Below are positions 34,401 to 45,644 of a stretch of 64,000 bases of DNA, one piece after another (position 1 is the stretch's first letter; every line of letters starts with the position of its first letter). Made by a program: the position numbers and the translations under genes. A model generated the notes under the pieces. It saw only the letters and a program-made list of their open reading frames with translations, was not told the DNA's origin and did not search any database. Origin of the DNA: Gremmenia infestans (Eukaryota > Ascomycota > Leotiomycetes > Helotiales > Hamatocanthoscyphaceae); NCBI GenBank assembly GCA_032629725.1, contig JAFEVB010000001.1, forward strand, positions 434,001 to 498,000, given 5' to 3'.

Positions 34401-36260
34401 GTTTTACCAGGAAAGAGCCAGGCTTTTGGTGTGGATTCTGGTGATAGTGCTTTGAAGCCAGAGAAAGAAAGGGCGTCTGTTGAAGCTGAACGTCCTTCTT
34501 GGCGGTCCTCATTCAAGCCTCCACCTCGAATAGATCCAGATGGGAACCGCATTGCTCCAACTCCTCTTGACTACGATACTCCCCAGGATGATTGCGGCCC
34601 TCTAGTGAAAGCACCATTTCATGGGACTTCACGCACTTGGGAGGTTCAAGTTGAAATTGTTCTCAAGGACTTTTACAACTCTATTCGTAGTGAACGCCTT
34701 CCATTATTCGGCGCTCCTATCGAGAAGCCACAGCTCCAACCGGCATCGACAAGCAGTTTGGCTGTGTTTACCAACGGTATGCTTCGACGCAGCCCTAGTG
34801 TTCTAAGCAAAGCTCCTTCCGATTCCCAAAGCTATGTAAGAGGTAGGACCGCACAGACAGTTCGTGAAGGGAATGGCAAATGGGCCACCAAGAACCGTTC
34901 AAGGCCCCGGTTGTACCCTGGTTCTGGGATGGGATCTAGTAGAACTAGCCTGGATGACCAATCCTCCATGTGGAGCCCGTCTGTCTCTTCAAGTACTTGG
35001 AGCAAATACTCCCTGGGGAAAACGCACACTTCGATGTCTGTTGATTCGCTTGGATCCAATTGGCCTCAAGGCGATTATCAACAATCTATTGGTTTCGCCA
35101 ATGCTCTAAGCCAGGCCATCATTCGCGAAGAGACTGTTGGCAGTGCTGGCAGTAATGGGAGTGATCGTGAAGAACTTCGCGTCGCACCTCTTCTCGAGGA
35201 CGAGTCTTTGGAGCTTGCTGGTGCGCCATGGGCGAAGGAGGGTATTGTTAAGCACAAGCATCACCTTGAAGCCTTGGACAAAAAGTCCAAAGACCGCAAC
35301 TGGAATGAGGTCTTTGCTGTTGTTGAGAAGGGCTACTTGAGTTTGTTTTCCTTCTCGACGAAAAGCATGCGCAGCAAGGGCAAGGGCAAGGCTACTGGAG
35401 GCGTTGTTGGTGGAGGCAACTGGCAGGAGAATGCGCAGAATCTTGGGTCGTTCCTCCTTAGGCAGACAATTGCCAGTGCCCTTCCACCACCTGGGTATTC
35501 AAAGCAACGTCCTCATGTATGGGCTTTGTCATTACCTACTGGTGCGGTCCATCTCTTTCAAGTTGGTACCCCAGACATTGTCAAGGAGTTTGTATCGTCA
35601 GCCAACTATTGGAGCGCACGACTTTCGAATCATCCATTGGTTGGAGGTATTAGTAATATTGAATATGGCTGGTCTGATTCTATCGTCAACAACGCCTTGG
35701 TCGCTGCCATCAATGAGACCACTGCTCCAAGACAATCAATCAACGGTCCTCGGCCAAGTATTCAAAGCTCTTTGAGATCTAGTCTCGACCAATCCAGCGG
35801 AAGTGTGAGGTCCAGATTACCTGGAGACCGCATTGCGATTTCCGACTGGTCCCCACCGACGCAAAGCATGCGAGCTAGTAACTTGATGGAGGCAGATCAG
35901 TTGCAAACTTTGGTCACATACGTCGCAGGCATTGAAGAAGAGTTTCAGAAGCACAACCAATTGCGAAGCCCAATGCTTCTTGCTGTAAGTCATCCACTTG
36001 TACTCTTGAATAGAACTAACGCGAAACAGTTCACACCCCGCCACCCAAATGCTCAGAAAGCAATGGCAAACTGGGAAAAGAAATCCTCATATCTTCTGCG
36101 CGAGATTGTGAAATTCAGAACCTACATTGATTGCTTACACGCGGCGCAAATTGGCAAACAACGAATCTATACCGAGCGAGCTGCCGAAAGGGCCGTCGCA
36201 GAGGGATATGACGATGATGGCGACATTACTTTACGCCCAGAAGACCCGACTCCAACTTAA
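31451..36260 (+). CDS. Arf guanine-nucleotide exchange factor with Sec7 and PH domains (SYT1-type)
   Basis: Three exons (31451-34184, 34234-35984, 36030-36260) give 1571 residues. The first about 800 residues are low-complexity, rich in Ser, Pro and charged residues. A Sec7 domain spans about 811-960: LKAESQQVDRIL holds the catalytic glutamate finger, and VVHTICYSILLLNTDLH is the second Sec7 motif, completed across the first intron. A PH domain lies at about 1243-1390 (WAKEGIVKHKHHLEALDKKS ... WSARLSN). A conserved C-terminal helical region, ending FTPRHPNAQKAMANWEKKS..., follows. This order matches the yeast Syt1/fungal Sec7-PH group, which activates Arf-type GTPases on Golgi and endosomal membranes. 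I chose Met 31451 (MQSFENTPLSQPKRNG); an in-frame ATG at 31361 would add 30 residues of leader-like sequence. The last intron is 45 nt, in frame and without stops. Confidence 0.88.
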
Positions 36261-36581
36261 TTTGTTTTTCTTTTTGCATTATAAGGGGGTTGGTTGCACA
36301 ACGACATCATGTTAACGTCTCATGCTTCTCTACTCTCCTTCATCGCCACCACCAACATACAACATACAACAAACACTTCACTTCACGAACACTTCTTCCT
36401 CCTTTCTGCGCTTACGAAGAGCACATACCTTGTATAATATATGTACAGTTTTGGATTGTGTGCTGGCGTTGTTGGCTACTGGCTTTTCTGTTTTGGTTGA
36501 TGCTTTGATTTGCTGTAACACTATTATACCCAGCCTGCGCTTTGCTTGATTTTTACCTTTTGGATGGATGAATGGGGGATT

Positions 36582-36597
36582 GATAGATAGATAGATA
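36582..36597. repeat. (GATA)4 microsatellite
   Basis: Four GATA units. Confidence 0.85.
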
Positions 36598-36812
36598 GGG
36601 CTTATGAAGTATGACTTATTATGAGGCGGATGGTGGCTTGGCTCGGCTTGGCTGGCTGGCTTGACTATTTCTTGTTCTGTTTTGTCTTTGTTGTTTCGTT
36701 CTGTAGGTATGTTATGCCGGGCATAGTTAGAAGTCTGGTCTGTCTGTCTGTCTGGTAATCAATGACATGACGATTATTGTGTTTATGAATGAGGTTGGGG
36801 AAGTAACGGATC

Positions 36813-36843
36813 GGAACAGAACAGAACGAACGAACGAACGAAC
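36813..36843. repeat. GAACA/GAAC repeat
   Basis: Two GAACA units run into five GAAC units. Confidence 0.85.
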
Positions 36844-37426
36844 GGATATATACATACATAAGTTTTAATTCGAGAATACAATAGATTGGATTTCTTGTCT
36901 TGAGATGGATGGATTCGTTTACGAGCTTTTTTGTGAACTGTATGTATGCAACGTGGGGCGCCATGTAGGCAGGCGTTCACGCACAGCCGCACTGCATTTA
37001 GTGTATGTACCGTTCGTTGTACATACATGTACAAGACGACGGGAGTTTCGGAGATTGCATATATGGAGGAGGGAGGCGTTCGTTGCCTTGTTCTGCCTGA
37101 TGTTGCGAAGGAAGGCGAGGGGAATACAATGCTGAGGCGTTGCTTCCTATTCCTCCATATGCCTGCCTTCTTCAGCCTGCTTCACAGATAGATGGATGGA
37201 TTTCCTTGCTTCTCCTCACATCAGCGGTCCCTGAGCTTCAAGGTATATATATAGAAGAGTCGGGTTCCATAGGTAGGTACGTACCCATGTGAAGCGATCA
37301 AGCAAGCAATGTGATATCGGGGCTATCTATCTACCTCTACCTCAATCATCCCTCCTCAATCTACGGAATCCCTTCCGAGAAGAACCACACCTTCGTTTCC
37401 TTTCCTTTTCCTTCTTCACTATAACA

Positions 37427-39485
37427 ATGACCGATTCCGATCCCGGACCTACGTCTAACATCCTCTACGGATACGCCTACGAAGGGGTCTGGCAGCAAGA
37501 GCACACCGAGCGCTACATATGGACTCTCAGTTCCCCACGCGCAGTCTTCGTCCTCGGCGCCTTTGCCGCGCTCTTCGCCTTCTCGCAGTCTAGATCCTGG
37601 GTCCTGGTTCGGCATCTCGTTGTTCTGCGCACGAAAGCTGTGAGGCTGGAATGCGATGGTCCGGAGCCGCTGGAGCTGCTGTCGCAGTCGAGGGCTGTGG
37701 GTAATATATGGCCGGCGATGAGGGAACGGGCAAGGGGTTGGATTTCTGCTGCTTTTTCTGCTTTAAGACGACAACGACGACGGGAAGGTCGGGGGGATAC
37801 GCCTGAGCTGGACACGTGTGATTCGCCGGTCATCTCGCCGTGGTTCGGCATCTTTGCGCTGCTCAACGTAGCGGTGTTCAGCGTGCTGGGGGTCGTGCTG
37901 CCCTACCTGTTATCAGACGGGGCGTTGGGGGCGCCGCTCGTGCGGTCACGAGTCACGGGCGAGTGTATGGACTCGCGGTCTGTAGATAGCAGCCGTAGAG
38001 AAGATTATATAGCGGCGCAGCGGGCGAGAGCAGATGCTGTGTTCAACGTGTGTCTAGACCAGTTCTCGGAAGACTGTGGAAGCGCTTCCTACATCCAACC
38101 TCCTCAGATCACCGTGTCGCGACGTCCTGGGTGTCCGTTCGCGGCACACGTCTGTCAGAATGCTTCGGAGCCGATCGAGATCGTGCATGCGAATATCACG
38201 CTGTTTGAACTGGGAGTTAGTTCGGGGGCGCGGCTTGCGGTCAACCATCGGCTTACTTGCGTCCCCGTGTACTTGCATTCCTTATTGGTGTTTGATGCTG
38301 ATTCTCTCAGCAACCAAAGTTTCATCTCTGTGAACAAGAGTCACTCCTATGAATCCAGGGACCGGTCGCGCGGGAGACTAGTATGGAGCTACATACCATG
38401 AACGGACCGAATTTCCTCGCGGACCAACCATCGGGGCGCCGAATAACAGATGAAATGGCCATTAGGGATATCACCATTCTCCCGCGAGCAAGGCCATCGT
38501 TTGCCGAATCCCGCTCCGATGCTCTGCACTCCGATATCCAAAGAGACGACGGAACCTCGTTCCTGATCCTGCTTCGCGCTGGATTCATAAAGAGCAGGAC
38601 AGCTATCCACGACCCGTTCTTCGCAACTACTCAAAAACACATCCCGGATTCTGAATCGGCTTCTCTCGACGACCTCTCGTACTATTCGCCCGACTACGAG
38701 GTTACAGCGCTAGGCTGCGTCGAGCAGTTTCAGTACTGTGTGTCTGCGACGGGAACCTGCACACTCTGAGGCGAGTTCCCAGGCCAGCTGGAGAGAAGCG
38801 GAAAGCAGTTCAGGGATAGGAGAACAGCAGGCTTCAGGAGCGGTATTCCGTGAGTAGACTGTGCTTGCTTGCTTGCCTGGTTGCTTACCTGAGGCGAGAA
38901 TCCAAGGCTTTCGTAGCTCTGGATTTGTTGATTGCATAAACAAAGAGAGAGCTGACTATTCTGGCCTCCCTTTTAGAAATCTTCACGATATTGATACCCT
39001 CGTCCATCTCAGTAGTGAAATACCTACGAGACCGCGTGTATAACATCATACCATTATCAAGATCCGTTCCCTGCACATGGCCGAACCCCACTCAGGGCCC
39101 TAAGGACAGCAGAGATTACTGGGCAACAGAGGTCGAGACGTGGTTTATGAAAGCGGCACTTGACGGTATTCTATCCACACAGAACGGAGCACGTTTTCCT
39201 CCGCGAGTTTTGGAGGGGCATGGGCATTTCCCCGAGAAATCCTCATCAGATCTGCAGAACTTTTTAAGCGGTCGTATTCTTTTCCGAGATGCTAGTTATA
39301 CTAATGTTAACTGGGTTGGATTTTGGGTAACTACTACGTCGCTTGTTATCGTATGTTTGGCAAGTTATACGGTTAAATGGATTGACAGGATGGTGAGGAA
39401 GGCTTGTGAAGTTGCAAAGAGAACGGTTAGAGTTCTTTTGAGCAAACGGAGAACTGGGATTTGTCATGAGCTGGTCGGTGCATGA
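37427..39485 (+). pseudogene. polytopic fungal membrane protein gene with two frame breaks
   Basis: Encodes a familiar but functionally unknown fungal membrane protein: an N-terminal hydrophobic segment (AVFVLGAFAALFAFSQSRSW), a second (WFGIFALLNVAVFSVLGVVL), a long Cys- and N-glycosylation-rich outer domain, then the conserved ALGCVEQFQYCVSATGTCTL, EVETWFMKAALDGI and a last membrane segment (WVGFWVTTTSLVIVCLASY). The frame from ATG 37427 ends in TGA at 38399, right after ...GRLVWSYIP. The homologous sequence continues from about 38398 in another frame up to TGA 38767, then returns to the first frame from about 38765. A GTGAGT intron (38850-38976) leads to the last exon. The two shifts are opposite (about -1 and +1). 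I could not place an intron that repairs the first. A missed short intron or assembly errors are the alternatives. Confidence 0.6.
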
Positions 39486-40480
39486 CTAGCAAGAATGATC
39501 GGGGGGAATATGAAGATGCTGATAGTATACCTGAAGTGCTTGGAACATTAAACACCTTGAAGGACGTGAATATGTATTGATTAGATATGCAGGTCGGACA
39601 GCGAGGTCTGCAGACTACCCACTCCTCTTCAAAGATGAGGGTGTGATAATTGCAGATGCAGACTGCGTATCATCTTTCAGAGGCACTTGAGTCCTGGACT
39701 TCTCAGTAAGAAGGCTCAGTGGTATTCATTGCCATCATTTGTGTAGATAACTAGACTACCAGTGTCAATCAAACACAGGCCAGGAATAATACAGTAATTT
39801 GCCGTATATAAGAAACAGCTCATGACCCGCATTGCACCAAGCTAAGAGAAACGCCAGATCAGTCAGGACCCACAAGCGTTTTTCGCACGCCACTCGCCTT
39901 GAGATTACACACGAATTCAAGGGCTCTTGCTAACGCAAACCAAGAGCACTGATTAACGCAGTGCCAAGATGACGAGCAAACAAAGTACCAAAATTAGACA
40001 TGGGTCTCAAGCAAAGAGGATCTTTTTCGAGATGCATTTCCTATCACACCCTAGTAAATCCCCCCCTTCAAATCCAAACAACAATCATACGAATGTACCA
40101 GAAAGTTATAAACACACCCCTCCACAGCCCGCAGGCTTAAAAAATGGGGTGGCAATAGAATCAATCCGGCCCACTCACGCCTCCACACCTCTAGGGTAGG
40201 TACCAGCGATCAGCGGCTCTTTTGTAGAGGTTGATGTACCGCATGGAATACAGAGTTGCAAGGAATGGTCTCGCCTTGTACTCCACCTTGCCTTGCGGGA
40301 AAAAAGAAAGAAAAAGGGTGACCCAGACAGGTTGAACAAATAAAGCAAATCGATTGGAAGAAAAAGGGTGCCCAAGGAGATGCGACAAGGGAGCTGTGTC
40401 ATTTCTTCATTTCATTTCGGCAAATGTTAGTGCTGGGTATCCTACAGAGATCTCGTAAAACGTCATAAAAGTGAAAGGGA
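39486..40480. other. intergenic, no gene seen
   Basis: The region between the 3' ends of the membrane-protein locus and the Nup37 gene. No credible ORF. Confidence 0.5.
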
Positions 40481-42325
40481 TTAAGACTGAAACAGCTTGC
40501 CCCTCCTCGAGCCCCCATTCTCCATCCTCGCAAGCTCCTGGTCGATACCAAGGACATCCAGCTCCCCATTATTAGCACTCTTCTCCGTCAGAGCAAATCT
40601 GTCCGGTTGTCTGATCTTCAATTCTTTACTCTTACTCCCTGTAGTCAAGATCGCAAGCCGATGTTCGCCCGATACCAGGATTTCAGGGATTAAGCCTTGT
40701 GTCTTGGTGATTTGGTCAATGTCGGTACAGCGCTCGCCTTGCAGGTCAATGCCTTCAAGGCGCAGCATGCGGGAGCCGGATGCGACACTGTTGAATAAGT
40801 TCCCAGAGCCCGTTTTACGGGAGTTGGCAGCCCAGTATTTGGAAAGTGAGGGAATAATGGTGTATGTTTCGCCGAGCCAGAAGACGATGGATTCTTCGGA
40901 GGGGGTGGTGGGTGATGGAGCTGCGATTTCGACGACGGATATTTTGCCTTTGATTGGGCCGCTTGAGCCTCTAGCGCTAAAGGGCTCGGTGGATTTGCGA
41001 GTTGAGGGGGTCATGGGTGCGAATCTGGAAGTGGTGGGTTGGGTTTGGATGAATTGCCGGGATTTAGCACCCGTATCAATGTAGCCGGTTAGACTGTACT
41101 GTGTTCTTGAACCGCCGTGAATGGTCTCAGTCGGGAGCTCATTTCTCGTTGTTCCTGGTCCTTCCCCCTCAATGTCCCACAGTGCCCATTCTCCATCGCT
41201 AAATAATACAATAACTGCTGTTCCGGCTGATACCCACTGTGCATCGACAGTGCTCTTCCTCCCGAAGCCTGCATGTGTGCCGGTCTGAGACTGGTCCTTG
41301 GTACTTTGAAAACCGGCATACAGAGATAGAAGAAAACTTCCTTGCTCAGATTCGGAAGTTTCTGAACCTTCCTCGGTACTGTTGGGGCCCTTGTTATAAT
41401 CGTATATACGGCAAACGCCCGTCGTTTCTGCTACTAAAAGTTGGCTGAAGCGATGTCCAGAGAGAGACGTGTTAAATGAAATCGACTTGGCAGGTGATGT
41501 TAAGAAGATCTTCTGAAATGCCTCCAAACGTAATTCTGGCGATTTGACTGAGATTTTGAACAAAAGTAGTAATCCAGTAACTTCTCTCGACTGTGATGCA
41601 ACGATTATGTGTGATCCTGTTTGTCCAGATGCCTGCTTGCTTCTGCCGAAATCCGCTGTTATGGCTACCCCGTCCGACGGCTTTTGATGGCCATTGAGCA
41701 TTGTAACTTTCTCCCCCCATTTTCCCTTTCCAGCATAGGCTGCTGTAAAGTCTGCTCTGAATTCTGGTCGTGCTTTGCTTTCGGGAGACGGAGGTGTGAG
41801 CGGTATAGTGACGAGTCGTATTGAATTGTCCCCACAAGCGGCTGTGAATACAATCTTCTTCTTTACAGGATCTAACCCTCGCCAGGATGCCCCTTCCGCC
41901 TCCAAAGCTGGAGTAGGTAATATTGCGAGGTGTAAGACGTTGGTCCCAAAGTGCAAATCCAGTGTTTGTAATATTGACGGGTATGGTCTCGATGAATCTA
42001 ATTCCTCCTCGTCCTCCTCAAACTCTGGATTGTCTTCAACGACCTTGGCGGGTGGTTCGTCGTCATCTGATTCGAGAGATATAACAGCTCCTTTAGCACC
42101 ATTTGTTTTCTTGGGGCCCGCTGAGGAAGCAGATGAAGGCTTGAAAGCTCTGCCACCTCTCCAGACAATTCTCACCCCATTTTCGTGACCGTATAGAATA
42201 ATTGTCGAGCCATTGGGGGACTTGATTGGATAGGTTTTGGTTGTATGGATTCGGTGAGGTAAATCGTAGCTGAGCTGTATACTTTGCTGATTCTTGGTGA
42301 TGCGCGGTTGGGGGAAGCCGGCCAT
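40481..42325 (-). CDS. NUP37: nucleoporin Nup37 (fungal form)
   Basis: A single exon of 614 residues. The start MAGFPQPRITKNQQSIQLSY and the block SPNGSTIILYGHENGVRIVW are what I know from filamentous-fungal Nup37 orthologues. An acidic linker (EFEEDEEELDSS at about 99-110) separates the first blade from the rest. IVFTAACGDNSIRLVTIPLT and LLVAETTGVCRIYDY are WD-type repeats, so the bulk is a beta-propeller with long insertions. Nup37 is part of the Y-shaped Nup107-160 (Nup84) scaffold of the nuclear pore, where it sits on Nup120. The C-terminal tail (LARMENGGSRRGKLFQS) is basic. Identification rests on memory of the family, so a general WD40 protein is the fallback. Confidence 0.78.
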   Translation of the reverse strand: MAGFPQPRITKNQQSIQLSYDLPHRIHTTKTYPIKSPNGSTIILYGHENGVRIVWRGGRAFKPSSASSAGPKKTNGAKGAVISLESDDDEPPAKVVEDNPEFEEDEEELDSSRPYPSILQTLDLHFGTNVLHLAILPTPALEAEGASWRGLDPVKKKIVFTAACGDNSIRLVTIPLTPPSPESKARPEFRADFTAAYAGKGKWGEKVTMLNGHQKPSDGVAITADFGRSKQASGQTGSHIIVASQSREVTGLLLLFKISVKSPELRLEAFQKIFLTSPAKSISFNTSLSGHRFSQLLVAETTGVCRIYDYNKGPNSTEEGSETSESEQGSFLLSLYAGFQSTKDQSQTGTHAGFGRKSTVDAQWVSAGTAVIVLFSDGEWALWDIEGEGPGTTRNELPTETIHGGSRTQYSLTGYIDTGAKSRQFIQTQPTTSRFAPMTPSTRKSTEPFSARGSSGPIKGKISVVEIAAPSPTTPSEESIVFWLGETYTIIPSLSKYWAANSRKTGSGNLFNSVASGSRMLRLEGIDLQGERCTDIDQITKTQGLIPEILVSGEHRLAILTTGSKSKELKIRQPDRFALTEKSANNGELDVLGIDQELARMENGGSRRGKLFQS

Positions 42326-43221
42326 TTTGAGGTGGAGCTCCGGAGAAAGAGAAAGGACAGGACAGGAGGTACAAAGGCTATTCGTTTGCGAGGATCATAT
42401 CATAGATAGCGGTATTCCAACACCTGGTTGTTTAGCAAGCCTGCTGGAGCTGTATTGGTTGACTTGAATTGTTGTTTGGAGTACGGTAAACGCGTTGATC
42501 AGCCGCGTCCGTTATTTTAAGAGCTCAAACCTTACATATCAGGCTGCAGTGCAAAACTAGCTACTTTGGGTAAGGGTAAGTTAAGGTAAGGTACCGGTAA
42601 ATGGAACTTAGGCTCTGCCGTGAAGGAAGCCATCACGGAACGTCACTTCCTTCCAAGATCGAATAGATATACACTATCTGCCTAGATATATCCCACGTGA
42701 TTAAACTCCTGTGAAATTGAGGTGGGGATCCAGGAGAAAATCCTTCCAGACTTTGTTTGAAGCTCTCTCTCCTCTCCACAGAGCCTCATGGATCATGATA
42801 CCCCACAGAGACGAGAGATTATATCCCGCTTTTTAAGTTGGAGAGAAGTGTTGTTCGAATACAGCCTCATTTGATCGATCTATAGCTAGTCTACTGTAGC
42901 GGGTTAAGTTGCATTCAATTAGTCTGTCAAAGTGGCGGGTCCCTCCCTGATGAAGCGCGTTCATCGGTGTTTCCGCTCGTCTTGTGTTTTGCGCCTTTTG
43001 AATCATACTACCAATTATTCCTTTGGCTCCTTGACCTCTTAAAAGGAAGGCTCTAGTGGAGTCCTTTTGGGTCCTTTTCTTCTTGTAAAATGTATATACA
43101 ATAAGTGAAATGACGAGATTATGGATATATATTTTTCAGTATTAGCAAATCTTGACTTGGAAGTGTGATAAAATTTCACTTGACAATTTCCCCTAAGAAG
43201 TCTACCTATATCTCTTTCAAA
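42326..43221. other. intergenic, no gene seen
   Basis: The divergent upstream region of Nup37 and the MFS pseudogene. It has an AAGGTAAG-type short repeat near 42568-42598 and an AT-rich part before 43222. Confidence 0.5.
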
Positions 43222-45196
43222 ATGCCAGACCAGGATTGGAAGGAGACTGAGACTGCCCAACACGATGTTTCTTCCACGGCATCCACAATGATCGATACAT
43301 CATCAACAGAAGAAGGGTAGCCATACACCAGAATCTCAAACCACCCATTCCTCCTACAGTGCCCACCACTCAATACGTTCAGAGCCCCTCTCACTTCTCG
43401 AACTAGCTTCACCAACCAATCCTCTCAACAACACTGAACGACTAGGCCACACCTATACCAAACCCATCGCATCACTAGCAACATCTGGCTGCCGAATCCC
43501 CTCCTTCGAAGTCGATTTCGTTGTCGATGATCCAGGGGACCCGCGGAATTGGCCCATGTGGTACAAAGGTTTAACAATCAGCGCAGTCACTTTCTCGTCA
43601 TGGGTTGTGATAACATACAGTACAAGTTACACTATTAGTATGCCTGGAATGATGGAGGAGTTTCACCAGACCAATGAAACGATCGCTACACTTGGAATGA
43701 CATTTTATCTTGCTGGGTTGTCTGTGGCGAGTTTGTTTTTCGCGCCGTTGAGTGAGATTTATGGGAGGAGACCGGTGTATATTGGGAGTTTGATATTTTT
43801 TACCCTCATGGTCTTGCCAAGTGCTTTGGCAACATGTTCATCTGAAGTTTTGGCTGTGAGAATTTTCGGGTAAGCCTCATCGCAACAGTCTATGCAAAAT
43901 TCAAATTTAACAAGTCTAGTGATCTGGCCGGTGCAGCCATGCTCTCCAATTCCCCCGGCACAGTTGCAGATATCAGCACTGAGCAATACCGAGCCCTCGC
44001 CTTCAGTGTCTGGAGCATAGGCCCCACGACCGGACCGGTAAAAGGTCCTTTTATCGGCGGCTTTGTAGCACAGTACCTTGGCTGGAGGTGGACAAACTGC
44101 CTAATATTGATATTGGGTGGTGTGGCTTGGATTATGTGCACTTGTATTAAGGAATTTTATGCTCCAGCACTACTCAAGAAGAAAGCAGCAAAACTGCGGA
44201 GAGAGACCGGGGATGATAGGTGGTGGTGTCGCTATGATCAGAAATTAAGTCGTAAGTCATCGCCATCAGCCATCGATACGATGGAAGCTAATTGTGTGTC
44301 CAGCATTCGAGATCTTGAAAGTTAATCTCTCTCGACCCTTTGTGATATCGTTTACAGAGCCGATGGGTTGGTTCTGGAATGGTTATATTGCTGTGAGTTC
44401 AACCTCTCACAAATCGAACCCCAATCATGGGGCGCGTCCCACTTCAAAAGGCAGAAGCTAGAACCTCCCCAGATAATCTACGGCATTCTATACCTCTGCT
44501 TCGTAGCCTACCCCCTAATCTACGGCACCCTCCGCGGCTGGTCCGACAGCTTCATCGGCCTCGGTTTCATCGGAATAGGCATCGGGAACTTACTCGCCAT
44601 CATCACCGAGCCCCTCGCCCGCCGCATCATCAACACGCACAAGAAAGACCCCTCAACCGCCGTGTCATGCCCGAAGCCTGCGTCTCCATAATCTGCGCCG
44701 CATCCGTCCTGTATCCATCGCCCAGCTCTGATTCTCCTTGACATCCCTCCCAATCACCATCCACTGGATCTGGCCCATCCTAGCCGGAATCCCGTTCGGA
44801 GTGGGCAATTGCCTCGTGTGTGTCTATGCGAGTAATTATCTGGCGGGCTCTTATGGCATTTATTCTGCTAGTGCGTTGGCGGGGAATGCTATGTTGAGGT
44901 TCATGGTCGGCGGCACGTTGCCGTTGGCCGGGCCGAGTATGTATGAGGCGATGAGTACACAGTGGGCAGGGACGTTATTGGGGCTTGTGCAGGTGACCAT
45001 GATTCCGAATCCTTTTGTGTTTTATAAGTGGGGGGATAGGATTCGGGCGCGGAGTCCATTGATTAGGCAGATGAGGGAGGATATGGAGAAAAGTCAGAAG
45101 GGGGTCGCGAGCGCGAAGAGGCATGAGGAGATGGATGGGAATGAGGATGTGGAGAAACATACTGCTGTGAAAACGGTGGAGGAGGAGGGGAAGTGA
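43222..45196 (+). pseudogene. MFS multidrug-type (DHA1) transporter with several inactivating lesions
   Basis: The reconstructed exons (43222-43869, 43920-44251, 44304-44392, 44473-45196) follow a DHA1 drug:proton antiporter: DDPGDPRNWPMWYKG before TM1, YEEFxx-like SMPGMMEEFHQTNETIATLG, LSEIYGRRPVYI (motif A type), SIGPTTGPVKGPFIGGF (motif C region), then the C-terminal half up to NPFVFYKWGDRIRARSP. Four defects are seen. An extra G in the GGG at about 43316-43318 makes an early TAG. One C is missing in the run at about 44650-44653 within the loop before TM9. One base is missing at about 44715-44717. TGA stands at 44729-44731 where this family has Trp (AQLWFS). A full protein cannot be made. 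The 152-codon tail from 44738 is still open. Confidence 0.82.
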
Positions 45197-45644
45197 CTGT
45201 TTAAAGCGGATACCATGTACCGGTACATCAAATAGCAGGAAATGTAAATAATTCAATCATAACCAAGAATATGCACGTCACATCCTTGGTATCAAAGGCG
45301 AAGGTAGTGGATGGATTTAGGTGTGATGCGGAGTTGAGATGGGGGGCGAGTAATCTGAGATGATGTTGGGGGAAGCGGGGTTTAGCACATAGGGTATGGC
45401 ATATATACCTTAGCAAAGGAAGCAAAGAACCCTCAAGCCGGGTATATTGTATTGGCGAGAGCACAATAAACTTTGTGTCTAACGAAATTCGTCCCAAAGG
45501 GGCTGAGTTAAAGTCTTAAAATGAAAAGTAACTCGGACCGCTGGACGAATACCTGGTGTGCGTATTAGAATAGTTATGCTACTATTCAAGGATATCTATC
45601 AAACCTTCGTTCTATCTCGCCCAGAACTAGCTAACTCACACCCT
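45197..45644. other. convergent intergenic region
   Basis: 448 bp between the 3' ends of the MFS pseudogene and the esterase gene. No gene and no clear terminator element beyond AT-rich sequence. Confidence 0.5.

Larger units (their letters stand above)
36261..37426. other. intergenic, simple repeats
   Basis: The 3' flank of the Sec7 gene. It contains GATA and GAAC tetranucleotide tracts and TGTC and GGCT short runs, with no gene recognised. A pyrimidine-rich leader lies before 37427. Confidence 0.5.
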
